From Xanthomonas hortorum pv. pelargonii (GTDB lineage Bacteria; Pseudomonadota; Gammaproteobacteria; Xanthomonadales; Xanthomonadaceae): a stretch of 64,000 nt of DNA. Shown in pieces: positions 10,223-21,940 of this stretch; positions within the stretch are counted from its first letter, which is position 1, and every line of letters begins with the position of its first letter. The stretch spans positions 1,488,001 to 1,552,000 of the forward strand of contig NZ_CP098604.1 in the NCBI RefSeq assembly GCF_024499015.1. The letters are read 5' to 3'. The position numbers and the translations under genes were made by a program. A model generated the notes under the pieces. The model was not told the DNA's origin. It did no database searches and saw only the letters and a program-made list of their open reading frames with translations.

Positions 10223-11020
10223 TCAGCGGCTTCCGCCCGCCGTGGTGACGGCGCGCTTTTCCAGCGCCTCGCGCAGCTGCGCCGGCGGCAGGTAGCCACC
10301 GAGCTGGGTGCCGTCGGGGGCGAAGATCGCCGGAGTGCCGTTGACGCCCAGGCGCTGGCCCAGCGTGTACTCCATCGACACCGGGTTCTTGCAGTCCTTG
10401 GAACTCACCGACTGACCGGACTTGGCATTGGTCAGCGCCTGCTTGCGGTCGGCCGAGCACCACACCGCCACCATGTCCTTGTAGTCCTGGCTGCCCAGGC
10501 CCATGCGCGGGAAAGCGACGTATTCCACCGCGATGCCCTGCTTGTTCAGCTCGGCGATCTCGCTGTGCAGCTTGCGGCAGTAGCCGCATTCCACGTCGGT
10601 GAACACGGTGACCGCATACTTCGGATTCGCCGGCGCAAACACAATGCGGTCGGCCTTGGGGATGGTTTCCAGCTGCTTGCGGCGGTAGGCCAGCAAGCCG
10701 GCGCTGGCAGCGAACTGCTTGTTCTGGATGTCGAACGGCTGCGCCTGCATCAGGTAACGGCCGTCGTCGCTGACGTACAGCACCTGCCCGCCCACCACCA
10801 CTTCGCGGAAACCGGGAAACGGCGCGGCGCCGATGTAATCGGGCTTGAAGTCCGGGTCCAGCGCCTTGAGCGCCGTGCTCACACGCTGATCCACATTGCC
10901 GGTGGCGGCAGGCGCGGCGGCTGGCTTGGCGCCGGCATTGCTCGCCGCAGGCTGCGACGATTGTGCGCAGGCGGTAAGACTGATCGCGCCCAGCAGCGCG
11001 GCGATGGCAAGACGATACAT
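10223..11020 (-). CDS. dsbC: Thiol:disulfide interchange protein DsbC, lipobox-bearing, 265 aa
   Basis: Periplasmic disulfide isomerase/reductase that corrects wrong disulfides in exported proteins. It has an N-terminal dimerisation part, then a thioredoxin fold with active site CGYC (in DVECGYCRKL) and the cis-Pro loop NGTPAIFAPDG. A second Cys pair (VWCSADRK and SKDCKNP) matches the structural disulfide of DsbC. The leader MYRLAIAALLGAISLTAC ends in LTAC, a plausible lipobox, so this DsbC may be membrane-anchored rather than soluble. Its position just downstream of xerD on the same strand matches the xerD-dsbC order of E. coli. DsbC would be needed by Cys-containing secreted enzymes such as those encoded nearby. 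Confidence 0.95.
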   Translation of the reverse strand: MYRLAIAALLGAISLTACAQSSQPAASNAGAKPAAAPAATGNVDQRVSTALKALDPDFKPDYIGAAPFPGFREVVVGGQVLYVSDDGRYLMQAQPFDIQNKQFAASAGLLAYRRKQLETIPKADRIVFAPANPKYAVTVFTDVECGYCRKLHSEIAELNKQGIAVEYVAFPRMGLGSQDYKDMVAVWCSADRKQALTNAKSGQSVSSKDCKNPVSMEYTLGQRLGVNGTPAIFAPDGTQLGGYLPPAQLREALEKRAVTTAGGSR

Positions 11021-11224
11021 TCACGCATCCAGTGGAATGGGGTACCTGGATTCTCGCACAGCGCAGATGAAGCAAGGCAACGCCCGGCTCAGTTTATTGG
11101 CGACCCGGAGCGCCGGTTCGTTGCAGGGATCGGCGCGCGCGTCGTGGCGATTGCGCATTGACCGGCTCGCTGGCAGCCCCTTACCTGGCGAGATGCATCA
11201 CCACCGGCCTGCCGCAGTAACCGT

Positions 11225-12196
11225 TCACCCGCGAGGATGATGCTTGGCGTGCAGCTTTTGCAGATGCTGGCGCGCCACCAGCGTGTAGATCTGGGTGGTC
11301 GACAACGAGCTATGGCCGAGCAGCATCTGCAGCACGCGCAGGTCTGCGCCGTGGTTGAGCAGATGAGTGGCGAAGCTGTGGCGCAACCCGTGCGGGCTAA
11401 CCGTGTCCGGGTCGATCCCGGCCACCGCCGCATAACGTTTGACCAGCGCCCAGAACTGCTGGCGGCTGGGCGGCTGACGTGCGGCGTCGATGAACAGCGG
11501 CACCTGCCCATCGACCGGCGCCACCGGCTTGTGGCTGGCCAGCAGCGGGCGCGCCTCGTGCAGATAGCGCTCCAGCCAATGCTGGGATTCCTCGCCCAAC
11601 GGCACCAGCCGATCCTTGCTGCCCTTGCCGGTCACCCGCAGCACGCCCTGCCGCAGATTGACCCCCACCGCCGGCAGGTTGACCAGCTCGCTGACGCGCA
11701 GGCCGGCGGCATACATCAGCTCCAGCATGGCGCGATCGCGCAGGCCCAGCGGGCTGTCGATGTCGGGAGCGGCCAGCAGTGCTTCGATCTGACTTTCGGT
11801 CAGCGCCTTGGGCAGGCTGCGCGGCAAGTGGGGCGGATCGATCAGCGCGGTCGGGTCGTCGCTGCGCAGGCCCTCGCGCAGACACAGCCCGTAAAACGCC
11901 CGCAGCGTCGACAACAACCGCGCCGTGCTGCGTGGCGAATAGCGCGCCTCGGAGCGCCAGCGTAGATAGTCGAACACCGCAGCCCGATCGACGCCCAGCA
12001 GCCCGCCGCCGGCCCCGTCGCGCCAACGCGCCAGCCCTTCCAGATCGCGCCGATAGCTGTCCAGGGTCTGCCGCGCCACGCCGTTCTCGGCCCAGAAACG
12101 ATCCAGGAAGCGCTCGATGGCGGCAGCATCGGCTGCCTGCAAAGGTGGCAGCTGTTGGGCGAGTTGGCGACGTTCGGCAGGACTGCTGGCAGACAT
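11225..12196 (-). CDS. xerD: Site-specific tyrosine recombinase XerD, 323 aa
   Basis: With XerC it resolves chromosome dimers at dif, under FtsK control. The N-terminal SAM-like DNA-binding domain has [20 protein letters not shown]. The catalytic domain has the first Arg in AAGLRVSEL (about residue 165), the HxxR box in [12 protein letters not shown], a third His in LLGHSS and the nucleophile Tyr in TQIYTLV. The start MSASSPAE at 12196 fits family length better than the in-frame upstream ATG at 12370, which would add 58 residues of non-conserved sequence. dsbC follows on the same strand 204 bases downstream, and an RDD gene is divergent. Confidence 0.95.
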   Translation of the reverse strand: MSASSPAERRQLAQQLPPLQAADAAAIERFLDRFWAENGVARQTLDSYRRDLEGLARWRDGAGGGLLGVDRAAVFDYLRWRSEARYSPRSTARLLSTLRAFYGLCLREGLRSDDPTALIDPPHLPRSLPKALTESQIEALLAAPDIDSPLGLRDRAMLELMYAAGLRVSELVNLPAVGVNLRQGVLRVTGKGSKDRLVPLGEESQHWLERYLHEARPLLASHKPVAPVDGQVPLFIDAARQPPSRQQFWALVKRYAAVAGIDPDTVSPHGLRHSFATHLLNHGADLRVLQMLLGHSSLSTTQIYTLVARQHLQKLHAKHHPRG

Positions 12197-12443
12197 CGCA
12201 ACAGCATAGAGCCTGTCGCGCAGGATCCGATGCGATGCGTTGGCGATGATTGAAGTGTTGGCAGCGCGCTCCTTGGCGTAACGAGCCGCCGTTGCTGCAC
12301 GCCCACACTCTGCGCAGTTGCTTTGCCGGCCGCCGGCAACACCTTCGGACGACCGCTTGATGAAGTTCACCAGCCACTTGGTCGCTCGTATTCTTCAGCG
12401 CGGCGCTGCCGCAACGCGGCGTTGCTCGATCGCCCGTGCCGGC

Positions 12444-12449
12444 TATGCT
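12444..12449 (+). promoter_or_regulatory. Candidate -10 box giving a leaderless RDD-protein transcript
   Basis: TATGCT at 12444-12449 lies seven bases before the ATG at 12456. Transcription starting at the usual distance from a -10 box would begin on or beside the start codon, and no ribosome site precedes the ATG. No clear -35 box was seen. Confidence 0.35.
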
Positions 12450-12455
12450 CGCGGC

Positions 12456-12923
12456 ATGACCTCGATTCCCTCGCCTCGCACTGCACGCGCCCCTGCCTTG
12501 GTCGGTTGGCGGCTGCTGGCCATGTGTTACGACGCCTGGCCGGTGCTGGCGCTATGGATGCTGATTTCCGCCGCTTTCACCCTGGGCTTCACGCTTGCCG
12601 GGCATCCCGCACGCGAAAACATCGCCCCTTTCAGCGGTTGGCAATGGCTGTTGTGGCTGTGCTGCTGGATCGCCGCCGGCATCTACGCCACGGTGAGCTG
12701 GCGGCGCGGCGGCCAGACCCTGGGCATGCGCCCATGGCGGTTGTCGCTGATCGGCCCGCAAGCCTCGTGGCGCGCGCTATGGATCCGCTATGCCGTGGGC
12801 ACGTTGTCGCTTGCCCTGGGCGGACTGGGATTCTGGTGGGCGTGGGTAGATCGTGATGGACTGGCGTGGCACGACCGTGCCAGTGGCACGCGGCTGCAGA
12901 GGATTCCCAAACCGAAGAAATAA
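12456..12923 (+). CDS. RDD-family inner-membrane protein, 155 aa
   Basis: A small membrane protein of the RDD family (PF06271 type), whose members are linked to transport or salt tolerance without a settled function. It has three hydrophobic segments: ALWMLISAAFTLGFTL, LWLCCWIAAGIYATV and LSLALGGLGFWWAWV. The family-type stretch GGQTLGMRPWRLSLIG follows the second segment, and DGLAWHDRASGTRL is near the C-terminus. The start at 12456 (MTSIPSP) was chosen because the family's conserved region begins soon after; upstream in-frame ATGs exist from 12318. It is divergent from xerD, with a TIR repeat element between it and lptG. Confidence 0.85.
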   Translation: MTSIPSPRTARAPALVGWRLLAMCYDAWPVLALWMLISAAFTLGFTLAGHPARENIAPFSGWQWLLWLCCWIAAGIYATVSWRRGGQTLGMRPWRLSLIGPQASWRALWIRYAVGTLSLALGGLGFWWAWVDRDGLAWHDRASGTRLQRIPKPKK

Positions 12924-12988
12924 GCTCGATCACGCGAGCGCATGGCCGCCGCCACAAGCCACTGATGCAAGGCGGCGCGACCGAGAAT

Positions 12989-13126
12989 CGCTGACACAAC
13001 GTAGCGAGCGGTCGCCAGGTGGATGTTCAAGGCGCGGAGCAGGCGACGTGCATGCGTATTACATGCCGATCCCGAGCAACGGCCGCGCCACCTGGCAGTG
13101 AGCGCTGTCGTTTTGTTAGTCGCTCT
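12989..13126. repeat. TIR-flanked short repeat element, copy E1, abutting the lptG stop codon
   Basis: About 138 bases between the RDD gene and lptG. The left end carries CAACGTAGCGAGCGGTCGCC and the right end TTTTGTTAGTCGCTC. An internal stem (CGCCAGGTGG against CCACCTGGC) and a core TACATGCCGATCCCGAGC are shared with the elements at 27547 and 35399. The right terminal repeat runs into the lptG stop codon (13125-13127, minus strand). It has no transposase, so it is MITE-like or an extragenic palindromic element. Confidence 0.8.
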
Positions 13127-14231
13127 AGCTACTGCGCCGCCGGAACAACCATGCCGACACCCCCAGCATCACCATCGGCGGCAGTGCATAGGCGATGCGG
13201 TAATCCAGCTTGAGCGCACCGGCCATGCGGCCGAAGAACAGTTGCAGCAGCCAGAAGCCCAGCGCGAACAGGATGCCCAGGAACAGACGCTTGCCCAGAC
13301 CGCCGCTACGCAGCGAACCGAACGAGAACGGAATCGCCGCCAGGCACAGCGCCAATACGTTGAGCGGATAGAACCATCGGCTCCAGTACTGATCTTCGTA
13401 GTCGCGCGCGTCCAGGCCATTGCGGCGGCGGTACTCGATGCTCTGTTCCAGATCGCGCGCGGACAGGTTGCGCGGCTTGGCCAGCCCCGCCGCCAGCGCC
13501 GCCGGGCTGAGCTGCGATTGCCACGGCAGCTCGGGGAAGGTTTCGCGCTGCACCGAGCGCTCCTGGAAGGTATCGCGGCGCACCTGGCGCAGCGTCCAGG
13601 CGCCATTGCGATTTTCTGCCAATGCCGCATAGGTCAGCTGCTGCAGGCGTCCGCCGGCATCGAGGTGATACAGCCGCACATCGTGCAGATCCAGCGCGGT
13701 ACCGCCGCCGTCGAGCAGCTTCTCTTCGCCGCTCAGCGCATTGAGGAAGGTGTCGCCTTCGCGCGCCCACAGGCCCGAATAGCGCGCCATTGCCATATCG
13801 CTGTTGTAGCGGGCGCTGGTCTTGAGCGTATCGGCCTGGTTCTGTGCCCACGGCCCCACGGTCTCGCCGCTGATCACCATGCCGGCGGTCAGCAACGCCA
13901 TCGCCGCGACCACCGAGGCCGACATCCGCTTGCGCGACACGCCCAGCGCGCGCAAGGCGGTCAGCTCGGAAGTGGCCGCCAATTGGCCCAGCCCCATCAA
14001 CGCACCGATCACTGCCGCAGTGGGGAACAAGGTGTAGGCCCGGCGCGGCACCGTGTACGCCACATAAGCAAACGCATGACCGAAGGTATAGCTCCCCTGG
14101 CCAATATTCTTGGCCTCGCTGGCAAACGCGTTGACCAGATCCAGCCCCAGCAGCACGGCCCAGGTCAGCAGCACGGTGAACAACACCGCGCGCCCGACGT
14201 ACCAATCGTGTACCCGTGGCATCAGCCTCAT
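13125..14231 (-). CDS. lptG: LPS export ABC transporter permease LptG, 368 aa
   Basis: Inner-membrane half-permease of LptB2FG, which pulls LPS out of the inner membrane and pushes it to LptC/LptA. It has an N-terminal pair of transmembrane helices (WYVGRAVLFTVLLTWAVLL), further helices around residues 60-125, a periplasmic beta-jellyroll (about 140-270) and three C-terminal helices. The start at 14231 (MRLMPRV) overlaps the lptF stop as ATGA, so the two genes are translationally coupled. Its stop codon touches the terminal repeat of a MITE-like element. lptFG divergent from pepA is the arrangement known in E. coli. Confidence 0.95.
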   Translation of the reverse strand: MRLMPRVHDWYVGRAVLFTVLLTWAVLLGLDLVNAFASEAKNIGQGSYTFGHAFAYVAYTVPRRAYTLFPTAAVIGALMGLGQLAATSELTALRALGVSRKRMSASVVAAMALLTAGMVISGETVGPWAQNQADTLKTSARYNSDMAMARYSGLWAREGDTFLNALSGEEKLLDGGGTALDLHDVRLYHLDAGGRLQQLTYAALAENRNGAWTLRQVRRDTFQERSVQRETFPELPWQSQLSPAALAAGLAKPRNLSARDLEQSIEYRRRNGLDARDYEDQYWSRWFYPLNVLALCLAAIPFSFGSLRSGGLGKRLFLGILFALGFWLLQLFFGRMAGALKLDYRIAYALPPMVMLGVSAWLFRRRSS

Positions 14232-15310
14232 GCGCGCACCCTCGGCCGACGCACGCGGCCATCGCGTGCATACGCCCAGATCGCCACTGCCAGCAATGGC
14301 AGCGTCAGCCACCACAGACCGAGCGCGGCCGGCGTCTTGCCGTTGGCGATCCACTGGGTGCCGACGATCATCAGGTTGGTACCCACCATGTACGCCAGGA
14401 ACGCCAGCATGATCCGGCCGTAACGTTGCTGCCGCGGCGCACTGCGCGATAGCGGCAGGGTCAGCAGCGCGAACGCCAGCGCCAGCAGCGGCGGCGCCAG
14501 ACGCTCATGCAGCTGCGCGCGCGCAGCCGGGCGTTCGTCCGACAGCAGCTGCGTGGTCCACATCACTTCCGGATCGTTGGCATCGTGCACCTGGCTGCGG
14601 TCGGGCAAGGCCACGTCGTTGCTGGCGAACTTCATCAAGCGGTAGTCCAGGGTGTTGCCGGCGGCCGGGCCTTCGATGCGGTAACCGTCCTCCAGGCGCA
14701 GGTAGCGGTTGGCCTTGCCTTCGAAGAACATCGCGCCACGCTCGGCGGTGACCACATCGATGCGGTCGTCCTTCTGGCGCTGCATGAACACCTTGCCCAG
14801 GCCCTTGCCGTCGGCCGAGATCGTGGTGAGATAGACCACCCCACCGCCGGACAGCGGAGTGAACTTGCCCGACTCCAGGCCGGCCATCAGCACGCTGCGG
14901 TTGGCGTCTTCCAGCATGGTCTCGGCGGTGCGGCTGGCCCACGGGCCCAACCACAGCGAGCACAGCCCGATCAGCACCACCACCGGCACCACCAGCATCA
15001 GGATCGGGCGCAACATGCGCCGCGGGCCGACTCCAATGGCGGTGATCACGGCCATTTCTGAATCGCGGTACAGCCTCGCCAGTGCCAGCAGCAGGCCGAG
15101 CATGAGCGCCAGCGGCAGGATGATCGGCAGGTAGGCCACAAATTGCAGGCCCACCTGAGACAGCAACAAGCGAGCGGGGATGCGGCCATCGGCGATATTG
15201 CCGAGGATATCCACCAGCACACCGCCCACGCTGACGACCAGCAGCACGATCAAGGTGGCCAGGAAGCTCTGGGTGAAATCGCTAAGCAGGTATCGATCGA
15301 GCTTCGGCAT
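14228..15310 (-). CDS. lptF: LPS export ABC transporter permease LptF, 360 aa
   Basis: Partner of LptG in the LPS extractor LptB2FG of the inner membrane. MPKLDRYLLSDFTQSFLAT begins the family-typical N-terminus, followed by a helix (LIVLLVVSVGGVLVDIL), then helices around 50-120 with the conserved coupling region SEMAVITAIGVGPRRM. A periplasmic domain and C-terminal helices (RIMLAFLAYMVGTNLMIVG) complete the fold. The start at 15310 leaves about 107 bases to the divergent pepA, which must hold both promoters. It overlaps lptG by four bases. Confidence 0.95.
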   Translation of the reverse strand: MPKLDRYLLSDFTQSFLATLIVLLVVSVGGVLVDILGNIADGRIPARLLLSQVGLQFVAYLPIILPLALMLGLLLALARLYRDSEMAVITAIGVGPRRMLRPILMLVVPVVVLIGLCSLWLGPWASRTAETMLEDANRSVLMAGLESGKFTPLSGGGVVYLTTISADGKGLGKVFMQRQKDDRIDVVTAERGAMFFEGKANRYLRLEDGYRIEGPAAGNTLDYRLMKFASNDVALPDRSQVHDANDPEVMWTTQLLSDERPAARAQLHERLAPPLLALAFALLTLPLSRSAPRQQRYGRIMLAFLAYMVGTNLMIVGTQWIANGKTPAALGLWWLTLPLLAVAIWAYARDGRVRRPRVRA

Positions 15311-15417
15311 GGGGTGGGCTTGTTTTAAACTCTCGGATTCGTTCGCGGCATCGCCAGCCTAGTCAGGTTGGCGTAAACAGTCCGCGATTGTACGGATTTG
15401 CCTACGGAATCTGATCA

Positions 15418-16902
15418 ATGGCCCTGCAATTCACCCTGAACCAAGACGCGCCGGCAAGCGCCCACGTCGACTGCATCGTGGTTGGCGTGTTCGCCGACAA
15501 GACCCTTTCGCCCGCCGCCCAGGCGCTGGACAGCGCCAGCCAGGGCCGTTTGACGGCACTGGTCGCACGCGGCGATGTGGCCTCCAAGACCGGCAGCACC
15601 AGCCTGCTGCACGACCTGCCCGGCATGGCCGCCCCGCGCGTACTGGTGGTCGGGCTGGGCGATGCCGGCAAGTTCGGCGTGGCGCCCTACCTCAAGGCGA
15701 TCGGCGATGCGACCCGCGCGCTGAAGACCGGCCCGGTCGGCACCGCCCTGCTCACCCTGACCGAATTGCCGATCAAGGCGCGCGATAGCGCGTGGAACAT
15801 CCGCCAGGCGATCGTCGTCAGCGACCACGCCGCTTACCGCTACACCGCCACGCTGGGCAAGAAGAAGGTCGACGAGACCGGCCTGACCACGCTGGCGATC
15901 GCCGGCGACGACGCCCGCGCACTGGCGGTTGGCGTGGCTACCGCCGAGGGCGTGGAGTTCGCCCGCGAGCTGGGCAACCTGCCGCCGAACTACTGCACCC
16001 CGGCCTACCTGGCCGAGACCGCCGCTGCGTTTACCGGCAAGTTCCCCGGCGCCGAAGCCGAGATTCTGGACGAAACGCAGATGGAAGCGCTCGGCATGGG
16101 CTCGCTGCTGTCGGTGGCGCGCGGCTCGGCCAACCGCCCGCACCTGATCGTGCTGAAGTGGAACGGTGGCGGCGATGCGCGCCCCTATGTGCTGGTCGGC
16201 AAGGGCATCACCTTCGATACCGGCGGCGTCAACCTCAAGACGCAGGGCGGCATCGAGGAAATGAAGTACGACATGTGCGGCGGCGCCAACGTCATCGGCA
16301 CGTTCGTGGCCACGGTCAAGGCCGAGCTGCCGATCAATCTGGTGGTGGTGGTGCCGGCGGTGGAAAACGCCATCGACGGCAATGCGTATCGCCCCTCTGA
16401 TGTGATCACCAGCATGTCCGGCAAGACCATCGAGGTCGGCAATACCGACGCCGAAGGCCGCCTGATCCTGTGCGATGCGCTGACCTACGCCGAGCGCTTC
16501 AACCCCGAAGCACTGGTGGACGTGGCTACGCTGACCGGCGCCTGCATGGTGGCGCTCGGCCACCAGACCGCCGGCCTGATGAGCAAGCACGACGACCTGG
16601 CCAACGAACTGCTGGCCGCTGGCGAGCACGTGTTCGACCGCGCCTGGCGCCTGCCGCTGTGGGACGAATACCAGGGCCTGCTGGATTCCAGCTTCGCCGA
16701 CGTCTACAACATCGGCGGCCGCTGGGGCGGCGCGATCACTGCTGGCTGCTTCCTGTCGCGCTTCACCGAAAACCAGCGCTGGGCGCATCTGGATATCGCC
16801 GGCGTGGCCAGCGACGAAGGCAAGCGCGGCATGGCCACCGGCCGCCCGGTCGGGCTGTTGACGCAGTGGTTGCTCGACCGCGCCGCAAGCGGCGCAGCGT
16901 GA
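15418..16902 (+). CDS. pepA: Cytosol (leucyl) aminopeptidase, M17 family, 494 aa
   Basis: Two-metal cytosolic exopeptidase that removes N-terminal residues. In several gammaproteobacteria the protein also binds DNA as an accessory factor in Xer recombination; xerD lies 3 kb away, but the DNA role here is inference. The N-terminal macro-like domain is followed by the catalytic domain with metal and active-site residues in [15 protein letters not shown] and the family signature [14 protein letters not shown]. The C-terminal region [12 protein letters not shown] is also typical. Start and length match the family. It is first in the conserved order pepA-holC-valS. Confidence 0.96.
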   Translation: MALQFTLNQDAPASAHVDCIVVGVFADKTLSPAAQALDSASQGRLTALVARGDVASKTGSTSLLHDLPGMAAPRVLVVGLGDAGKFGVAPYLKAIGDATRALKTGPVGTALLTLTELPIKARDSAWNIRQAIVVSDHAAYRYTATLGKKKVDETGLTTLAIAGDDARALAVGVATAEGVEFARELGNLPPNYCTPAYLAETAAAFTGKFPGAEAEILDETQMEALGMGSLLSVARGSANRPHLIVLKWNGGGDARPYVLVGKGITFDTGGVNLKTQGGIEEMKYDMCGGANVIGTFVATVKAELPINLVVVVPAVENAIDGNAYRPSDVITSMSGKTIEVGNTDAEGRLILCDALTYAERFNPEALVDVATLTGACMVALGHQTAGLMSKHDDLANELLAAGEHVFDRAWRLPLWDEYQGLLDSSFADVYNIGGRWGGAITAGCFLSRFTENQRWAHLDIAGVASDEGKRGMATGRPVGLLTQWLLDRAASGAA

Positions 16903-17012
16903 TTGGGGAGTGGAGATTCGGGATGCGTGCAAAGCACACGCATCCCGCCGTCCGTAGCAGCATGCGGACGGCCATGACCTGCTGTTTCCAATCCCGAATC
17001 CCCCTTAACGAA
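16903..17012. repeat. GGGAATC-type dispersed repeat between pepA and holC
   Basis: Opposed arms (GATTGGGGAGTGGAGATTCG near the pepA stop and CAATCCCGAATCCCC near 16990-17005) enclose a smaller inverted pair (GCGTGCAAAGCACACGC, about 16924-16941). It belongs to the same repeat class as the two copies inside purL. Confidence 0.8.
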
Positions 17013-17023
17013 TCCCTGCCCTG

Positions 17024-17449
17024 ATGCCCCGTGCCGATTTCTACCTGATCGCCAAACCGCGCTTCCTCAACGAACCGCTGCGGCTGGTCTGCGAGCTGGC
17101 GCGCAAGGCCTACGACGCCAACCTTTCCACGCTGATCCTGGCGCGTGATGCCGAACAGGCCGAAGCGCTGGACGACCTGCTGTGGGCGTTCGACGACGAG
17201 GCCTATATCCCGCATCAGATCGCCGGCACCGACGAGGAAGACGAACTCGCCCCGGTGCTGATCGCCGCCCCCGAGTTCACCGCGCCCTCGCGCCCGCTGG
17301 TGATCAACCTGCGCGACGATCCTTACCTGGGCGCCTGCGACCGGGTGCTGGAAGTGGTGCCCGCCGACCCCGCCGCCCGCGAACCGCTGCGCGAACGCTG
17401 GAAGCAGTACAAGGCCCTGGGCCTGGAACTGACCAAGTACGACATGTGA
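17024..17449 (+). CDS. holC: DNA polymerase III chi subunit, 141 aa
   Basis: Clamp-loader accessory subunit. Chi pairs with psi (HolD) and contacts single-strand binding protein at the fork. The sequence opens with [11 protein letters not shown] and contains [35 protein letters not shown] and the conserved PLVINLRDD. The C-terminal RWKQYKALG is typical of chi. A candidate psi gene is found at 25731. holC sits between pepA and valS as in E. coli, with dispersed repeats on both sides of it. Confidence 0.93.
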   Translation: MPRADFYLIAKPRFLNEPLRLVCELARKAYDANLSTLILARDAEQAEALDDLLWAFDDEAYIPHQIAGTDEEDELAPVLIAAPEFTAPSRPLVINLRDDPYLGACDRVLEVVPADPAAREPLRERWKQYKALGLELTKYDM

Positions 17450-17550
17450 ATCGGGAATCGGGAATCGAAAATCGGCTCCCTCCCATTAGACCATCACCGA
17501 TCAGCGCACCCGCTTTACCCATTCCCTATTCCCGACTCTCCATTCCCCGC
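17449..17550. repeat. GGGAATC-type dispersed repeat between holC and valS
   Basis: Three direct units of AATCGGG begin on the last base of the holC stop codon. An opposed arm (ATTCCCTATTCCCGACTCTC, about 17521-17540) ends just before the valS start. The element fills the whole gap and may form a hairpin within the mRNA. Confidence 0.85.
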
Positions 17551-17553
17551 CTT

Positions 17554-20619
<3,066 letters not shown>

Positions 20620-20700
20620 CGCAGTCGATCAGCCGACTGCATCGCCACCAGGCGATCGCAGTCGGTATTCGAAGAAACGATCAATCAGATGGTCGAGCGC
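20620..20700. other. valS downstream region with two small hairpins
   Basis: Directly after the valS stop codon GCAGTCG (20621-20627) pairs with CGACTGC (20634-20640), and ATCGCC (20641-20646) pairs with GGCGAT (20651-20656). They may end the pepA-holC-valS transcript. They are not followed by a T-tract. Confidence 0.4.
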
Positions 20701-21085
20701 GCGGTGCCCTCGCCGCTCGCAGGACACGCCGCAAGTACGTCCATGTAGGCTCGGTGGCAGCATCTATGCCGCCACACGGTCCCGCAATCGACGAGGGCAC
20801 CGCACCAGAGAGTTTGTCGGTAGCTGGATGAAAGCCGGTCATCTCGCGACTTGCGTTGGCTGCGGGCATGGTTCGCAGAACACGATAGCTGGCGAATTAG
20901 AAGCACGTCATGCACTGCTTGCAACCGTGCACACCGACCATCTTGATTGGTCCTTGCCCGCCCACCGTCGCGGGACCTTACGCGGCATGGATGCCGCGTA
21001 AGAGCCTACACGGACGTACTTGCGGCGTGTCCCGCGACGGTGGGCGGGCAAGGGCCCTGCAGCCAAGCTGCAGATCAGCCGCTTT
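20701..21085 (+). repeat. Large double-hairpin repeat element, copy H1
   Basis: Two big hairpins separated by about 150 bases. Hairpin A (20701-20803) has a 12-bp outer stem, GCGGTGCCCTCG against CGAGGGCACCGC. Hairpin B (20954-21051) has a perfect 23-bp outer stem starting TTGCCCGCCCACCGTCGCGG. Inside it is a perfect 12-bp inner hairpin, CTTACGCGGCAT (20977-20988) against 20991-21002. The same element recurs as H2 (21190-21536) and, inverted, as H3 (35535-35925). Reading frames within it look like by-products of the repeat. It has no transposase and its function is unknown. Confidence 0.85.
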
Positions 21086-21189
21086 ACAAGTGATCTATCC
21101 ACACTGCTCAACAAGTCCAATACAGCCGAGATTCCGGTAATGACGGCGTTTAAATGCTGTTAGAAGCTCAGGTCAAAAGCTTGGTTAGT

Positions 21190-21536
21190 CGAGAACGCGG
21201 TGTCCTCACCGCTCGCGGGACACGCCGTGAATCCATCCTTGGAGGCTCGGTTGCGGCATCCATGCCGCCACACGGTCCCGCAACCGGTAAGGACGCCGCG
21301 CCAGAGAGTGAGTCGGTTGCTTTCTTAAAAGCTTGTTGGTTGCTCCGCTTGCGTTGAAAAGCAAACCGAAACCACGGTGATCGAACAACATGCATCGTGC
21401 ATTGCCTGCACCATGCACACCGACCATCGCGACTGGTCCTTGCCCGCCCACCGGCGCGGGACCTTATGCGGCATGGATGCCGCAGAAGAGCCTACACGGA
21501 CGTGCTTGCGGCGTGTCCCGCGATGGTGGGCGGGCG
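21190..21536 (+). repeat. Large double-hairpin repeat element, copy H2 (diverged)
   Basis: It has the same layout as H1, in direct orientation. Hairpin A runs about 21197-21300; hairpin B runs about 21443-21536 with outer arm TTGCCCGCCCACCGGCGCGG. It is more diverged than H1 and H3. Immediately after its last arm the sequence changes to a decayed pectate lyase fragment, so this copy marks a junction. Confidence 0.75.
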
Positions 21537-21544
21537 GACCCAGC

Positions 21545-21850
21545 TACGAAGTCACAGCCTTGTCGCCCTGCAATCGATGCACCCACATCGCACCGTAGAC
21601 AGTCAGGCCATCGAACTCCGGATTCCAGTTACCCAGCTTGCCATCGGTCGGATCCCAAAAAGGTTCCGGGATCCAAGGGATTTTCGATATTGAGGTTACA
21701 GATGATGACATCGCTGCCCTTCAACAGCAGATAACCTTCGATGATCCAGGCGTCCGCGCCCACACCGATGTAGCCAGGCAATGCCCCACTCTCTCATTGC
21801 GTTGCAGACACAGCCGATGTCGCGGAACATCGAGACATCAATGAGGACAT
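21545..21850 (-). pseudogene. Decayed fragment of a third pectate lyase gene
   Basis: The minus strand encodes, in pieces, the central part of a PL1 pectate lyase. One frame reads [20 protein letters not shown], then [16 protein letters not shown] shifted frame continues [20 protein letters not shown]. The intact neighbours have [20 protein letters not shown] at the same place. At least one frameshift and a stop interrupt it. The N-terminal signal peptide and the catalytic C-terminal half are absent. It lies between hairpin repeat H2 and the intact pectate lyase at 21941, on the same strand. It is a remnant, not a working gene. Confidence 0.75.
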
Positions 21851-21940
21851 CGCGCAAACGCACAACGCCCGCATCGCTGCGGGAGTTGTAGGAGCTCATG
21901 CCATGCTGCAGTCATCGCAGCAGTGCCTGGCGCAGACGCC

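Noticed and set aside
20681..21734. Several 60-114 codon frames containing AAWMPRKSL- and TYLRRV-type peptides
   Set aside because: They follow the hairpin repeats H1 and H2 and recur at H3; coding is explained by repeat sequence, not by genes.
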